64,000 bases of DNA. Source: Nannochloropsis salina CCMP1776. Taxonomy: Eukaryota; Sar; Eustigmatophyceae; Eustigmatales; Monodopsidaceae. Below are positions 46,341-56,792 of this stretch, piece by piece. The notes beneath the pieces were generated by a model. That model saw nothing but the letters and a program-made list of their open reading frames with translations. It searched no databases and was not told the DNA's origin. Positions within the stretch are counted from its first letter, which is position 1. Each line of letters opens with the position of its first letter. The DNA lies in contig SDOX01000008.1 of NCBI GenBank assembly GCA_004565275.1, positions 748,597 through 812,596 on the forward strand, read 5' to 3'. A program made the translations under genes and the position numbers.

Positions 46341-48932
46341 ATGACCAGCTTGCAGGGGTTTACGGAAGACGACCAGGCGCGCCTTTTCAATGAGACGGTG
46401 TCTCATGCTGTGGCCAAAGGGACAAAACGAGGATTAGGCTTCTCCTCTTCATCATCTCCACCGCCGTTATCATCATCATCACAACCACAAAGGTCGACAA
46501 CACACGACAGAACAAGAGAAGGATTTGGCACAACAGGGGAAGTAGAGTCAGCGACTGAAAAGGACAAAACTGAAGGGGGGAAAGGAAAGAGGAGGAAAAG
46601 TCGTGTAGAGCGTCCCTCTCTTTCTCGGTCGCCTCTCCGGCGCCACCGCCGGGACAGCAGCGAAAGCTCCCGGTCTTCCAACCGTAGTAGGAGACACAGC
46701 AAAAGTCGCAGCGCGGGAAGAAGGGGAAAGGATTATGAACGTAGCGAGAGCCGTGAAAGAAGTAGGAACAGAAGCGTAGGACGGGGCAGCCGCGGTCGCA
46801 GGGATGAATCGAGAGGGGAAAGCAAACACTCACGCAAGCGTGGGAGAAGAGAAAGCAGTGAGAGAAGGAGTGAGGGTCATGAAAGAAATAGGTACAGAAC
46901 GCGGAGCCGCAGCCGGAGGACGAGCAGGGAGAGGGAGCGGGGGCAAGACGAAGACGTGGGGAGGGAGAGGAGAGACAGAGGGAGCAGTAGGGAGAGTCAT
47001 CACCGGACGTCAAGCCCGAGCAGGAGCCGAAGCCAGGACAGGACACGGAGCAGAGACTCAAGGAGGATGCGAAGCACGTTGGAGGACTCGACGAGCAGCC
47101 AGGGAGGAGGGACAGATGGGCCTACTCTGCCTGCTGCCCGCGCTGTCTTCCTCTCTGTAGCCGAGCGGATTCAAAGACGTTTGGCCACAGCCACTGCGGC
47201 AGCTGCGTCTCCTCTTTCCTGTCCTCCAACCGCCACCGTGACCTCCGCCTCTTCTAAGCCACCCCCTGCATCCTCCTGTTCCTCGTTGCAGCAGAAGCTG
47301 CAAGCCAGGGTACGAGAAACACTGGAGGACACGAGTCGGCGAGACGCGGCGTCTCGGCCCTCGGTGGCACAGGGGCAGGCCTGGGAAGGGAGGGACATGA
47401 GGCGGACGGCTGCCTTCCTTTTGGCGGAGGACAGGCTTTTGAGTAATGAGGAGAAAGGCTTGGTCGAAGAGGAAGGGCGGCGGAAGATGATCGCAGCCAT
47501 CGAGGACGAGGCTGTGGAGAGCCTGATAGCAGAGACGCAGGTAGGGGGGAGGGAGAAAAGGGAGGGGAGGGAGAAAGGTATGAATCCTGTCGCGTGTTAT
47601 TGCCTCAGGACGGTGGCTTTGTGAGCGCAGAGGCTGGAGGGAAGGGCAGGGAGGGATTGATTTGGGGAGGGAGGGGGGGTCGCTGAGGCGAACAGGCGGG
47701 GGAAAGACTTATTTAAGGAGCCATTCAAGGAGCCAGTGAAACGAATACACCCTTTCTCCCCGTCTTCTCTCTCCTTCCCTCCCTCCCTCCTTCCCTCCCT
47801 CCCGCCCTCCAGGTGGGACAAGAATTCCAGGAACGCGAAGCTCTCGCCCAGGCCCGAGCCGCCAAAAAGGCGCGAAACGAAGCCCGTCGAAGCCGGCGGG
47901 CCCAGCGGGAAGAAACTGCCCGGCTGCCCCTGTTTAAAAATTTGAAAAAAGGCGATAAGGTGGAAGCCAAGTGGTCGCAGGACCAGCTGTACTATCCAGG
48001 AGTCGTCAAGGTTCGTTGGCATGCGCATGCGTCCTCCCTTCCTTCCTCCTGTAATTCCACGCCATCCCCCTTTGACCCGCCACCTAGGTTCACCGCCTGC
48101 CTCCCTCTGTCTCGTCTCCCGTTTTTCTGTGTCGCCTTCCCCCTCCCTCTTCGTCTCCCCCACATCCCGCCTTCCCCTCCTTCATCAGGCTTGCATGCAC
48201 TCCGGGTATCCTAATATGAAGGCGGAGGTGATCTTTGACGGGTGGGGAAACCAAGAAGAAATTCCGTGGAAAGATATTCGCCTTCTGGAGGCAGGTACCG
48301 AGGATGAGGAGAGTGAGGAAGAGAGCGAGGGGGAGGAAGATGGAGGGAGGGAAGGAAGGAAGGATGGAGGGAGGAGGGAGGCAGGATCGGCGGAGTCAGC
48401 ACGCCCACTAGCGGTGTGGGATATGCCAAGAGGACTGGAATCAAAGCGGAATGAGGAACAGCGTAGACAGGGAGGAGAGGAGGCAGCAGGAGAGGGAGGA
48501 GGAGACAAGAAGGAAGGGGAGGAAGAGGAGGAGGAGGGTCTTCTACATCCCGCCCTGGTGAAGGGCACGGGAAGAATAGGAGCAGAGGGGAAGGGGGGCG
48601 GAGGCTGGAAGGCTCGTGCGGCGGCAGCAAAGGAAGCCTTACGACAAAAGCAACGGCTTCAAGAAACGGTGGGGGCCGCTAGTGGGCGGGAAGGACCGGG
48701 AGGGAGGGAGGGAGGGAAGGGGGGAGAAACCATCGCCGCGATAGCGTCGAAATTGGCGGACGAGGTGGAGAAGGATAAGGTGACCACATTTTTGCAAAAT
48801 ACCGAGAGACCGAAGCTTTCCATGTCCTTTGGCCGGCGGGGAGGGATGGGAGGGCGAGGGGGAGGACGCGGAGGAGGAAAAGGAGAAAGGCGTGAGGGAG
48901 GTGGAGGATTTGGAAATGCGGGGAATGTATGA
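46341..48932 (+). CDS. SR-rich protein with Tudor domain (splicing-factor-like)
   Basis: Three exons: 46341-47540, 47813-48010 and 48189-48932, 713 residues. Donors are GTAGGG and GTTCGT; acceptors are CTCCAG and CATCAG. The N-terminal 260 residues contain a dense Arg/Ser region (RSRRHSKSRSAGRR, RTRSRSRRTSRERERG), typical of nuclear splicing proteins. A coiled-coil-like Arg/Glu stretch precedes a Tudor domain at about residues 441-490: LKKGDKVEAKWSQDQLYYPGVVK joined across the second intron to VIFDGWGNQEEIPWKDIRLL. This resembles SMN/SPF30-type Tudor domains, which bind dimethyl-arginine of Sm proteins. The C-terminus is acidic, then Gly/Arg-rich (GGRGGGRGGG), resembling an RGG box. The exact orthologue is not clear. 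Confidence 0.82.
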
Positions 48933-49239
48933 ATGGGAAACGAAAACTGTGGAAGTGGGGGTAAAAATGCTTCTGTAGTTCAAATCGAGAAAATAAAGGC
49001 AGGGCTCGAGCTGTACACTATATGAGGGAAAATCCCCACAGAGTATCAGGAGATGGACCGATCCATGGCGACACGAGAAAAGATTAGAACAAAGAGGCCT
49101 GGATTTGCATGGTGGGTCCCTTTTTTCACCAAGTTTATATATATTCTTTACTCTGGGCCTCCCCATGGAACATTAACGGCTACGTTTCATACTGCACCCT
49201 CCAGTGTTCCCCTTTTCCCCCGACCTCCATTCTTTCTCC

Positions 49240-50060
49240 TCAAACGATATTTACGAGAAAATCCAATATGTCGGCGTTGGCAATGGCCGCCTGGATGTCT
49301 TCCCGTTGCAGCTGCGGAGCGAAGGGAAAAGCGAGTGCGTGCCCGAGGGGAGGCATCGGGAGAGAGGAAAAGGGGGACCCGAAGGACATTTTTGATTGGC
49401 GTCGATCACAAGGCTTCGGCGAAGACAATGAGAACGAGACTCCTTCTTCCCAAACCGTGAGATATCGATACACTGGACATGGTGTCGCGGTCAACGCGCG
49501 ACCGGGAATAGGAAAAAAGAGCGGGGATAAGCGAAGGAAAAAGAATAACCTACCGTACGACGCTTGCTCCGTTCACTGTAGCACCAGGAGCGAATCGTCA
49601 GCTCAAGGATAAACATTTCACACGCCTTTGCAAAGAGCACCAGCACCTCCGCACTGATCATGTGCACGTCTTCGTCGCTTTTCATGATGCGTTTGATCCG
49701 CGCCAAGGGCAGATCAATGTAATTTTTGAAGTCCTATCATGGAAGTGCAGGAGTGTCAGACAAAATCATACGCTCGACGCACATGAGTGCCTGACTAGAA
49801 GCATTTTTTGTGCTAGAATGTTCGTAATCCAGCACCAACAGTGATGAGACCTGTCGAATTCATCTCCTGCACTCGAAGCCCCTGAAAGGACCTACCTGTT
49901 CAGATGCGAGACTCAACGTCTCCATTTCTGCCAATTGCTCAACCCAAAAATCTTTCAATTTTCTAATCAAGTTTTGTAAGTGCTCCGCTTGCTCAGCATC
50001 GGTGGGGATGTAAGGTTGCTGTACCGCAGGGTTTGCCCCATTCCCCGATGCTCCACTCAT
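49240..50060 (-). CDS. NFYC: NF-YC / HAP5 subunit of CCAAT-binding factor
   Basis: Three exons on the minus strand: 50060-49896, 49733-49554 and 49311-49240, 138 residues. Phases are 0 throughout, and donors GTAGGT and GTAGGT pair with acceptors GATAG and CGCAG. The histone-fold core is [35 protein letters not shown]...KRRT followed by [19 protein letters not shown], closely matching NF-YC. The N-terminus has [16 protein letters not shown]-type helix sequence ([12 protein letters not shown]), also conserved. NF-YC pairs with NF-YB through the histone fold and recruits NF-YA to bind CCAAT boxes. The frame stops immediately after FLVNIV, where relatives continue for a few residues; an alternative donor (GTTTGAG) could add another exon. 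No glutamine-rich activation tail is present. Confidence 0.93.
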
Positions 50061-50508
50061 AGCGACCTGAACACAAGACCAAGGCTTCCACTTAAGGGGG
50101 CAAAGTTATCAAGGACTTCGCACGGGACTCAAAGCGCACCAAATGAAGCCTATATCGGTGTTGTAAGAGCGTGTAAGGGAGTTATAGCAGAGATAAGACG
50201 ACGAGAACATCTTTTCCAACATTCACCAAGCACCACCCTGCATACTCTGATTGCGCTTCGACCCGTACATTCTTGAAAAAGCTACATTTTCTATTGACTC
50301 CTTAGCCAAGGCATCCACCAAGCTGCATCCAATCTACGTCCCCTCACATGTTCAACGAAAGCATCGTGGCCAGCAGTCGGGCAACGAGAAATCAGGCTGC
50401 AGAATTTCAGGCGTACGTGACAGATATGATACCCCAGTCGCTGCCCTACCATGAGGCTGGGGCAACGCGTTGTTCCTGTTCCAAGCCGCTTTTCGGTCCA
50501 TCTTGGGG

Positions 50509-52314
50509 ATGTTTTGTCGTGCGCAGACTGCCTTGAGGATCATGCACCGGGTGTACGCCTCCATAGTATCTAGGCAAACAAGTTTCACTCATTGTCTTCG
50601 GTCCACCGTGAACGCAGGCATAATGGGTAACATTTTTCCAACTACGGCAAGTAACGGTTACATTGCACCTGGCCACACAGAGACAAGTATGCCTAATGCC
50701 GTGAGATGGCGGCCGCATCACTTCGATAGCCGATGTGAGAAACTTTTTTGTGACGGTTTCTGCCATGAGAACAAACAGTTTTACACTGGTAGCTCTGCTC
50801 ATCCAAACCATACATCGGAACGGGTTTGGTCAAGGGGGGAGGTCAGTACCGACTCACCGAGACGCCGGAAACGAGACGTTTGGCAAGGAAATGCGAACGA
50901 TGATGGGTTTCTCGGCAATAAAAGAGTTCGGATCGCAACGTACCGGCATGATTACGAAAGGCGTGAGGAAATAGACATCGCAATGGAGGGCACGGAGTGG
51001 AAGCGTGAAACAAAAAAATCTCATCAAAAAGACAAATTTCAGGACTCTGCAGTTGGGTGCAACTATCAACAAACGGCCGGATTACGTCGAAGCGGAGAAG
51101 AACATGAAACATACGTTGGACGCGAGCTCATAAAAAGTAGTGGAGTCCAAGAGAATGTGCGGCGTTTCGGACGCCTGGAGAAAGCGTGTCGCGCCACCCT
51201 CACCAAAGACGGGAGAGGCTCGATCGACGCGGAGGAAGCTTTTTCAAAGGCGCTTATAGCATCTGAACGAGAATCCGAGGGCGTTCGACGGAGACATGGC
51301 ATGGTAGTCGTGATGGAACGGGAGGCCGAGGAAGAAGACGAAGAGGAAGCGGACGAGAGAGAAGAAGGGGACGACAAAGGCGCTACAGAAAAGGAAGTAG
51401 GCCATCAAGAAAACAGAAGCGAGGAGGGGCGGCAGAAAACAATGAAGGAAGAGGGTGTAGAGGATGGGCCTGGTGGTGATAGCGATGAGGATCGCACCGA
51501 GCAGCATATACAAGAAATTGTCGCATCGGACGAGGGAGGGCTCTCGGACCGTCACGGGGAAGACGAGAGGGGAGGAGGAGAAAGAAAGAGGAATGAGGAG
51601 GAAGAACCAAAGATGGGAAAAATAGACCAGGGAAAAAGTGACGTAGGAAATGATAGAGGAAGGGGGGAAAAGGGGTCAATGTGGGAGGGCAGTAAAGGAG
51701 AAGAAGGCGCTGAGACGTCCTTAAAGAGGGAGGAGGAGGAAAAAGGCGGGTACGAGGACGAGGATTTGGAAGATGAGATAGTGGAGGATGAGGAGGAGGG
51801 ATTGAAAGTGAACATCGAGCAAGAGGGGCGTCGGCTGTGGAACGAGTCTCAGGGGAAGCCAGCGAAGTCAGCAGAGCGGGGATGGCTGTCGGAAGCGATG
51901 GAGGGTGAAGGCAATCCATTTGAACAGAGGCGTCCAGATACGAAAAGGCCTGCACCGGTTTCTCTTTCTCCCTCTCAATCGTCGCTTTATGATGCCCGCA
52001 CGGCATCAATCCAAGCCAGTAAAGACCAGAGCACCGAAAATAGCAGGCGTGTCGTACGGCCTGAGGGCATTGGAGACGCCGAAGCCGGTTGTTGTGGGCA
52101 ACGGTTTGAGAAGGGAGGAGAGGTAGGGAGGGAGGAGGATGGGCTGGATGCGGGCGAAGCAGAGGAGGAGGAGGAGGATAAGGAGGATGAGGAGGAGGAG
52201 GGAGGGGGGGAGGGGAGGAGGAGGAAGAGGAATGGGAGGAGGACGAGGAAGAGGAGGGGGAGGAGGGGGAGGAGGAGGAGGAGGAGGAGGGCAACGAGGA
52301 AAGGGGGTGGTTGA
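50509..52314 (+). CDS. Hypothetical highly charged protein
   Basis: Open frame of 601 residues from ATG at 50509; the frame opens earlier on a TTG at 50470, and a 5' exon is possible. No domain was recognised. From about residue 230 it is strongly acidic with Glu/Asp/Gly/Arg (EDEEEADEREEG, EDEDLEDEIVEDEEEG), then ends in an Arg-rich run (RRRKRNGRRTRKRRGRRG). The E-run turns into an R-run because the GGA repeat changes register, so the C-terminus could be artefactual. It probably is disordered and nuclear if expressed. The opposite strand is also open (51383-52384) but is Pro/Ser low-complexity. Confidence 0.45.
   Translation: MFCRAQTALRIMHRVYASIVSRQTSFTHCLRSTVNAGIMGNIFPTTASNGYIAPGHTETSMPNAVRWRPHHFDSRCEKLFCDGFCHENKQFYTGSSAHPNHTSERVWSRGEVSTDSPRRRKRDVWQGNANDDGFLGNKRVRIATYRHDYERREEIDIAMEGTEWKRETKKSHQKDKFQDSAVGCNYQQTAGLRRSGEEHETYVGRELIKSSGVQENVRRFGRLEKACRATLTKDGRGSIDAEEAFSKALIASERESEGVRRRHGMVVVMEREAEEEDEEEADEREEGDDKGATEKEVGHQENRSEEGRQKTMKEEGVEDGPGGDSDEDRTEQHIQEIVASDEGGLSDRHGEDERGGGERKRNEEEEPKMGKIDQGKSDVGNDRGRGEKGSMWEGSKGEEGAETSLKREEEEKGGYEDEDLEDEIVEDEEEGLKVNIEQEGRRLWNESQGKPAKSAERGWLSEAMEGEGNPFEQRRPDTKRPAPVSLSPSQSSLYDARTASIQASKDQSTENSRRVVRPEGIGDAEAGCCGQRFEKGGEVGREEDGLDAGEAEEEEEDKEDEEEEGGGEGRRRKRNGRRTRKRRGRRGRRRRRRRATRKGGG
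52160..52310. repeat. GGA/GAG purine-rich trinucleotide tract
   Basis: A run of GAG, GGA and AGG repeats on the plus strand near the end of the charged-protein frame. Register changes within the tract alter the encoded run from Glu to Arg/Gly. Slippage is likely. Confidence 0.8.
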
Positions 52315-52620
52315 AAGGAGGGCGGAGATAGAGGGAAAAGAATGAAAGAAATAGAGGTGAAGTCTGGGCAGCGCGGTCATCCAATTGATGAAGAGAGGCA
52401 ACGGGTATCTCGCGTCAGGAAAAAAAGACATCGAGCAGAGGATGACGAAATGTGCCATTTGCACAGCGACGCATAAAGAGAGCTCGAGGTCAAATGAAAT
52501 CGAGCACATTTTGAATAAAATCGAAAAGTAATCTTTCCCACATCGTCTTCAGGGGAGCGATGGTAGCGATGGCAAAGTTTTCGCGCCATGCACAAGACCC
52601 ATGGCCCTCCTGCACCTCTG

Positions 52621-54951
52621 TTACTTTTGTGTGCCTGTCGCTGTCATTTCCATCTCGCACTGCATCGCCCCGTCCTCCACTTGTCGCGCGGTCCGCTGCA
52701 GCCATTCCAAGGCATGTTGGTGGTCGTTGGTCAACCGCAAGAAAATTCCCACGGCGTTCTCGGCGTCCGGCGGGGAAATGTGCCTCTCATAAATCCCTCC
52801 CACCCGCCCCGCCTCCCGAGTGATACGTCGCAGCAACATGTTGAGCTCCGCGTCCATCCCTTGCAGCAAATCATACAAATCCATCCGCTCTAGGTCCGAA
52901 CCGTCCAAACCCACGTCTCCTTCCAGAAGGACCGCCAGGGACTTCTCCAATCCCGCCATGTCCGTCTCCAACGCCGCCTGTTTTCCTTCCACATAGCTGA
53001 GGCCGGCGTCCAACTCCCCCCAGGCAGCGCTCAAATCTGCCACCGCCGCGTTCAGGACCCGCGTCACCTCTTGGGCGGTCGCAATCCCTTCGTCCCCCTC
53101 CCGTACCGCTTCGTTTTGCACCTCGCACACCTCCAAATCATCCTCCACCCCACCTTGGAAGAGCTTGATCAGCTCACTCAATTTATACGCCCCAAACTCA
53201 CGTTCAAAAACGACCGGGTCCGTCGCCACGCTTTTTCCCAAGCCCCACACCTCCGTTTTGTCCCCCGGGAGGGCGGGCGGCTTTGTCGAGGCGGCAGTGG
53301 TGGTAGCAAGGGAAGTGGGAGGAAGCGTGGGAGCCGCAAGGCGGGTGGTGGCGCTGGGGTCGGACGCCGTCTCGGAGGGAGGGGCGAGGCTGTAGGGGGC
53401 GGCCGGGGCGGGCACGGCAGGCGCGGAGGCGGGAGGACCAGGAGCAGGGGCCGAAGCAGGAGAAAAGATGGTGCTCCCAGAGGCGAAGGAAAAGGGTTTG
53501 GAGGCACTGGGTACGGTAGAGGAAGGAGGGGCGTCTGTGGCGGCGACATCCGAAGAGGCGGGGGCGGGGGCGGGGGCGGTGGAGGAGGGAGCGGCGGATG
53601 ACAAGGTATAGGGGGCAGGGGCGGGGGCAGACTTTGGAGGGGCGGGCACGGTCGAGGCGAAGGAAAAAGTAGGTTTGGGGGTAGCGGGTACAGTCGCTGG
53701 GGAGGGGGCGGAGGGTGTGGGAACGGACGATGGAAAGGTGGTCGAGGCCTGCGTGGAAGGAGTCGGGGCAGTTTCCTTGGCAGGCCCTGCGGCTTGGTCT
53801 CCGGCGGGCCTCGGTTGGGATGGGGGGTTTCCGAAACTGAAGGTGGTGGAGGCAAAGGTGGGAGGGGCCGCGGCGGAACTAGAAGGGACTGGCGGGGTAA
53901 GCGCTTGGGAGGAAGTCAAAGTGGCTGAGGGCGCAGGGGCGTTCGAGTCAGTGTTCAAAGTGGGCTGGGAGGGAGTCTGCTGGGCAGGTGGTTTGGTTCC
54001 CGAGGCCCCTCCCCCGCCGAATGAAAAGGAGCTCGTGGGAAGGGAAGGGGCTGGCGTAGTACCTGTGCTGCCGAAGAGCGAGGCGCTGCCGGGTAGGGAG
54101 GTCGTTGCAGAGGGAGCGCTTCCAAAGAGGGAAGAGCTTGCAGAGGGAGGGGCGGGAGTTGATGCTCGCGGTGCTGCAGCAGACGGCGGGGCTTGGTCGG
54201 ACGCCTGGGTCGTGCCAGTGGATGCACCGAAAGCGGGTAGGGCGCCTGTTGCATGGGGAGTCCCAAACATGGAGCCTGAGCCGAATCCAGACGTGCTTGA
54301 CGCAGGGTTTGAGAAGGTGGTGCTCGGGGCCGGTGCCGGTGCAGCTTGGTTTCCAAATTGAAACCCTCCACCTGTGGACGCCGAGGAGGTCGAGGCACCC
54401 ACGCCGAAGATGTTGGCATTCGAGGCCGGTGTGCCCGTGGCATGCGTGGAGCCCCCGAATGCAGCGTTGCTGGTGGGGGCAGGTGCAGGGGTCGAGGTGG
54501 TGGCGAAGGGACTTGGGGTTGTAAGGGCGCCGAATCCGCTTGACGGTGTGGGTGCAGGAGCCATAGAGAAAGGGTTTGCGACAATCCCGCCAACCGGGGC
54601 CGCAGCAGACGCAACGGCACCGGAGATGGAAGGGGTGGGAGAGCTGAAAGTCGTGCTACCTCCTCCAAAGAGGCCGGCGGATGCTGGTTTGCTGGGGATG
54701 TTAGCATCGCCCGTGGAGGTCGAACCGAACGTGGTAGACGTACGACTGCTTGTATCCGGGGTCTTTACCGTGCTGCCAAACCCTCCAAATCCAGGCGTTG
54801 CGGGCGCTGTCCCTGCATTGGGCACATTAAATCCAGAGGCAGGGTTCGAAACGCCGGGTTGGGAGAAACTAAATGCACCTGGTTTAGGTGCCCCAGCATT
54901 TGGGTCGTTGGTCCCTGTCCCCGAGCCGCTTCCACCAAATGAAAAAGACAT
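52621..54951 (-). CDS. NSP1: FG nucleoporin NSP1/NUP62
   Basis: Single exon; ATG at 54951 gives 776 residues (the longer frame up to 55200 lacks a credible start). The N-terminal 600 residues are Ser/Ala/Pro/Thr-rich, with FG, FGS and GFG repeats (FSFGGSGSG, GFGGFGST, FSFGNPPSQ). The C-terminal 190 residues are a coiled coil of the Nsp1-C type: WGLGKSV, LIKLFQGGVEDDLEVCEVQNEAV, then ELDAGLSYVEGKQAALETDM, then DLYDLLQGMDAELNMLLRRI. NSP1/NUP62 sits in the central channel of the nuclear pore, where FG repeats form the permeability barrier and the coiled coil binds NUP54 and NUP58. It is divergent from the gene at 55360. Confidence 0.93.
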   Translation of the reverse strand: MSFSFGGSGSGTGTNDPNAGAPKPGAFSFSQPGVSNPASGFNVPNAGTAPATPGFGGFGSTVKTPDTSSRTSTTFGSTSTGDANIPSKPASAGLFGGGSTTFSSPTPSISGAVASAAAPVGGIVANPFSMAPAPTPSSGFGALTTPSPFATTSTPAPAPTSNAAFGGSTHATGTPASNANIFGVGASTSSASTGGGFQFGNQAAPAPAPSTTFSNPASSTSGFGSGSMFGTPHATGALPAFGASTGTTQASDQAPPSAAAPRASTPAPPSASSSLFGSAPSATTSLPGSASLFGSTGTTPAPSLPTSSFSFGGGGASGTKPPAQQTPSQPTLNTDSNAPAPSATLTSSQALTPPVPSSSAAAPPTFASTTFSFGNPPSQPRPAGDQAAGPAKETAPTPSTQASTTFPSSVPTPSAPSPATVPATPKPTFSFASTVPAPPKSAPAPAPYTLSSAAPSSTAPAPAPASSDVAATDAPPSSTVPSASKPFSFASGSTIFSPASAPAPGPPASAPAVPAPAAPYSLAPPSETASDPSATTRLAAPTLPPTSLATTTAASTKPPALPGDKTEVWGLGKSVATDPVVFEREFGAYKLSELIKLFQGGVEDDLEVCEVQNEAVREGDEGIATAQEVTRVLNAAVADLSAAWGELDAGLSYVEGKQAALETDMAGLEKSLAVLLEGDVGLDGSDLERMDLYDLLQGMDAELNMLLRRITREAGRVGGIYERHISPPDAENAVGIFLRLTNDHQHALEWLQRTARQVEDGAMQCEMEMTATGTQK

Positions 54952-55359
54952 GGATGCACGATACGAGGTTACAAGCAGCCCTATTATGATGTGCAGCTGA
55001 TGGTATGAAAATGAATACATTATAAACGAGAAAAACATCATGTGTTCTCTTTTTTTTCGCTTCGTTTGTTTTGGAGCGGCTATCGCTGCTCTGGTGCGTG
55101 TCTGGCGGCGGCGACGCGTACATACGCAGCGGGAGGCTAAAATACTACGTTGAACACTTTTGCAATGTTGACCTGGTGTGCACAACATTTTGGCCGGCAC
55201 AATTCAAAGAACTGCATACTTAAGCCAGATTCCACCGCGGTTTTGTGAACAGAAATCGAACGCAGGGGCTCCATCTCCTCCCATCTCACGGCCAACGGTC
55301 AACCCCCCCTACACCGTGTGTCGAGAGTCGACACCTTTGCGCCCTCACGAGAATTTCAA
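54952..55359. promoter_or_regulatory. Divergent promoter region
   Basis: About 410 bases between the nucleoporin gene and the four-helix membrane protein gene. No coding sequence is supported, though a minus frame continues from the nucleoporin without an ATG. Confidence 0.4.
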
Positions 55360-56067
55360 ATGGTGGGTTTGACGAAGCGGAAGGTGCAACTGGGTCGCCG
55401 AGATTTTGAAGGGGGTGGGGGGACGGAGCGGAGCCTTGGGCAGAATACAGAAACCTTGCAGAAGCAGCTCTATAGACACTACAACGAGACAAGCCACCTG
55501 AACGTGCAATGGCGTGTAAGTGACCCCAAACCATCCTCGTCGCTGCAACTGAGAGATTGATGTAAGATTCTTATTTTCCCGTTCCCTTTTTTTCGGCAGC
55601 ACTCCCTCACGCGCATCTCCCTGGGCCTGTCCGCAATCTTGACATATCGGATGTACCGTCAATTGGGAGATACATCGACGAGAAATGCAAACGCGTCGTC
55701 TTCCTGGCCTAGTTTCCTACAGATGCATGGCGTTGAGTTTTTAGGCGTCATATCCGGGCTGGCCATAGCCCATTACATCCATTCGCCCCTCCCACTGACA
55801 GGAGGGTCCTATTTCCTTCCCTGGTCGTTTTATGCGGCTTTCCTCTGCGCGTGTTTAGAAATCTTTGCTTTCTACCGGCACGTAGTCTCCAACCCAGAGT
55901 ACACTTTACACATAGATGCCACCTTGCCGGTGGGTGCTTTGTTTTTCCTCTTTGTCTGGGGTGCTGACCTGATGATGGGCCGCAGTCAACGGGAAGCGAG
56001 GCTGGGCTTGGAGGCTAGCCAGCGCCTGGGCGAGACCGTCGCTCCTCATCGAATGAAAAGGGAATAA
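55360..56067 (+). CDS. Hypothetical four-helix membrane protein
   Basis: Two exons: 55360-55515 and 55600-56067, joined by GTAAGT and CGGCAG in phase 0, 207 residues. The soluble N-terminal part (about 50 residues) is charged. Four hydrophobic segments follow: near RISLGLSAILTYRMY, GVEFLGVISGLAIAHYI, WSFYAAFLCACLEIFAFY and VGALFFLFVWGADLMMG. The C-terminus is basic. No family is recognised. The gene is supported by a clean start, correct splice signals and consistent hydrophobicity. Confidence 0.72.
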
Positions 56068-56792
56068 GTGTTATGGACGTGGTGAAATGTGTGGGGTAAC
56101 AGATCGGCAAAGAAGAACAGGCAGATTAAGTGATGCGCACAGCGATGTTCAAGGCAGATTAAGTAATGCGCACAGCGATGTTCTTCCTTTGAGAAATGCA
56201 CTTTTGTCTATGTCAGCCTCTCTCGCTCCCAACCCCCTTAGTTTTCTCAGACGACCATGCCCTTTCCATCTTTTCCTCAATATTGAAAGAGCAAAGTACG
56301 TACTCTAGATTTCTGCTCAAGTTTTGGGAAGTATGAGGTGCAGCGACTTTATTGGTGCTGAAGGGTCTCTTCGCTGCTGCTTCTCAATGCGTTTTGCACG
56401 TCTCACCCCTCTCGATTAAAAGCATGGTATGTAAGCACCTATTCCACGAGGAGCTTCAACCATTGAAGTATAGAATCTCAGAATGCGTCGATTGTCGGGC
56501 GAAAAGCGTGGGAGTGAGGACAAGATGGGTAGTACAATCGGAACGTATTTCTGTCGCAGAATCACTGTGACAAGTCTCCGCTCCCAAAAACAAGAAGACA
56601 CATCTTACGCCCAACAAACCGATGGTAAACAGCCAACCAACCATTTGTTACTGAGTGAGGGCAGCTTGAGGAAGTGGACTGCGTGGTGGTGCTGTTTTGT
56701 GTGTGATTTTTAGGGGTGTGGCTGTTGCGCCCATTTGCAGGGAGACGACCTCGGCAGCAGCCTCCTCTCCCACGACCGCTATTTGGTTTGCG
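56068..56792. other. Intergenic region before the metal ATPase
   Basis: About 720 bases. Besides the 31-base direct repeat there is no supported gene. The ATPase frame stays open upstream of 56793 but has no ATG; an acceptor-like TTTTTAG lies near 56713, so an upstream exon cannot be excluded. Confidence 0.4.
56120..56183. repeat. Direct repeat of 31 bases
   Basis: Two copies starting GGCAGATTAAG and ending GCGATGTTC lie at 56120-56150 and 56153-56183, with one difference (TGATG versus TAATG) and two bases between. It is in the 3' region of the four-helix gene. No function is apparent. Confidence 0.9.

Noticed and set aside
50344-50590. Short frames on both strands (MFNESIVASSRATRNQ on plus; MEAYTRCMILKAVC on minus), considered as a small Tim/CHCH-like gene
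   Set aside because: Cysteine spacing does not make a twin CX3C or CX9C motif, and no consistent splice model emerged.
51383-52384. Minus-strand frame of 333 codons
   Set aside because: Pro/Ser-rich shadow of the purine tract in the charged-protein frame; no domain and strongly biased composition.
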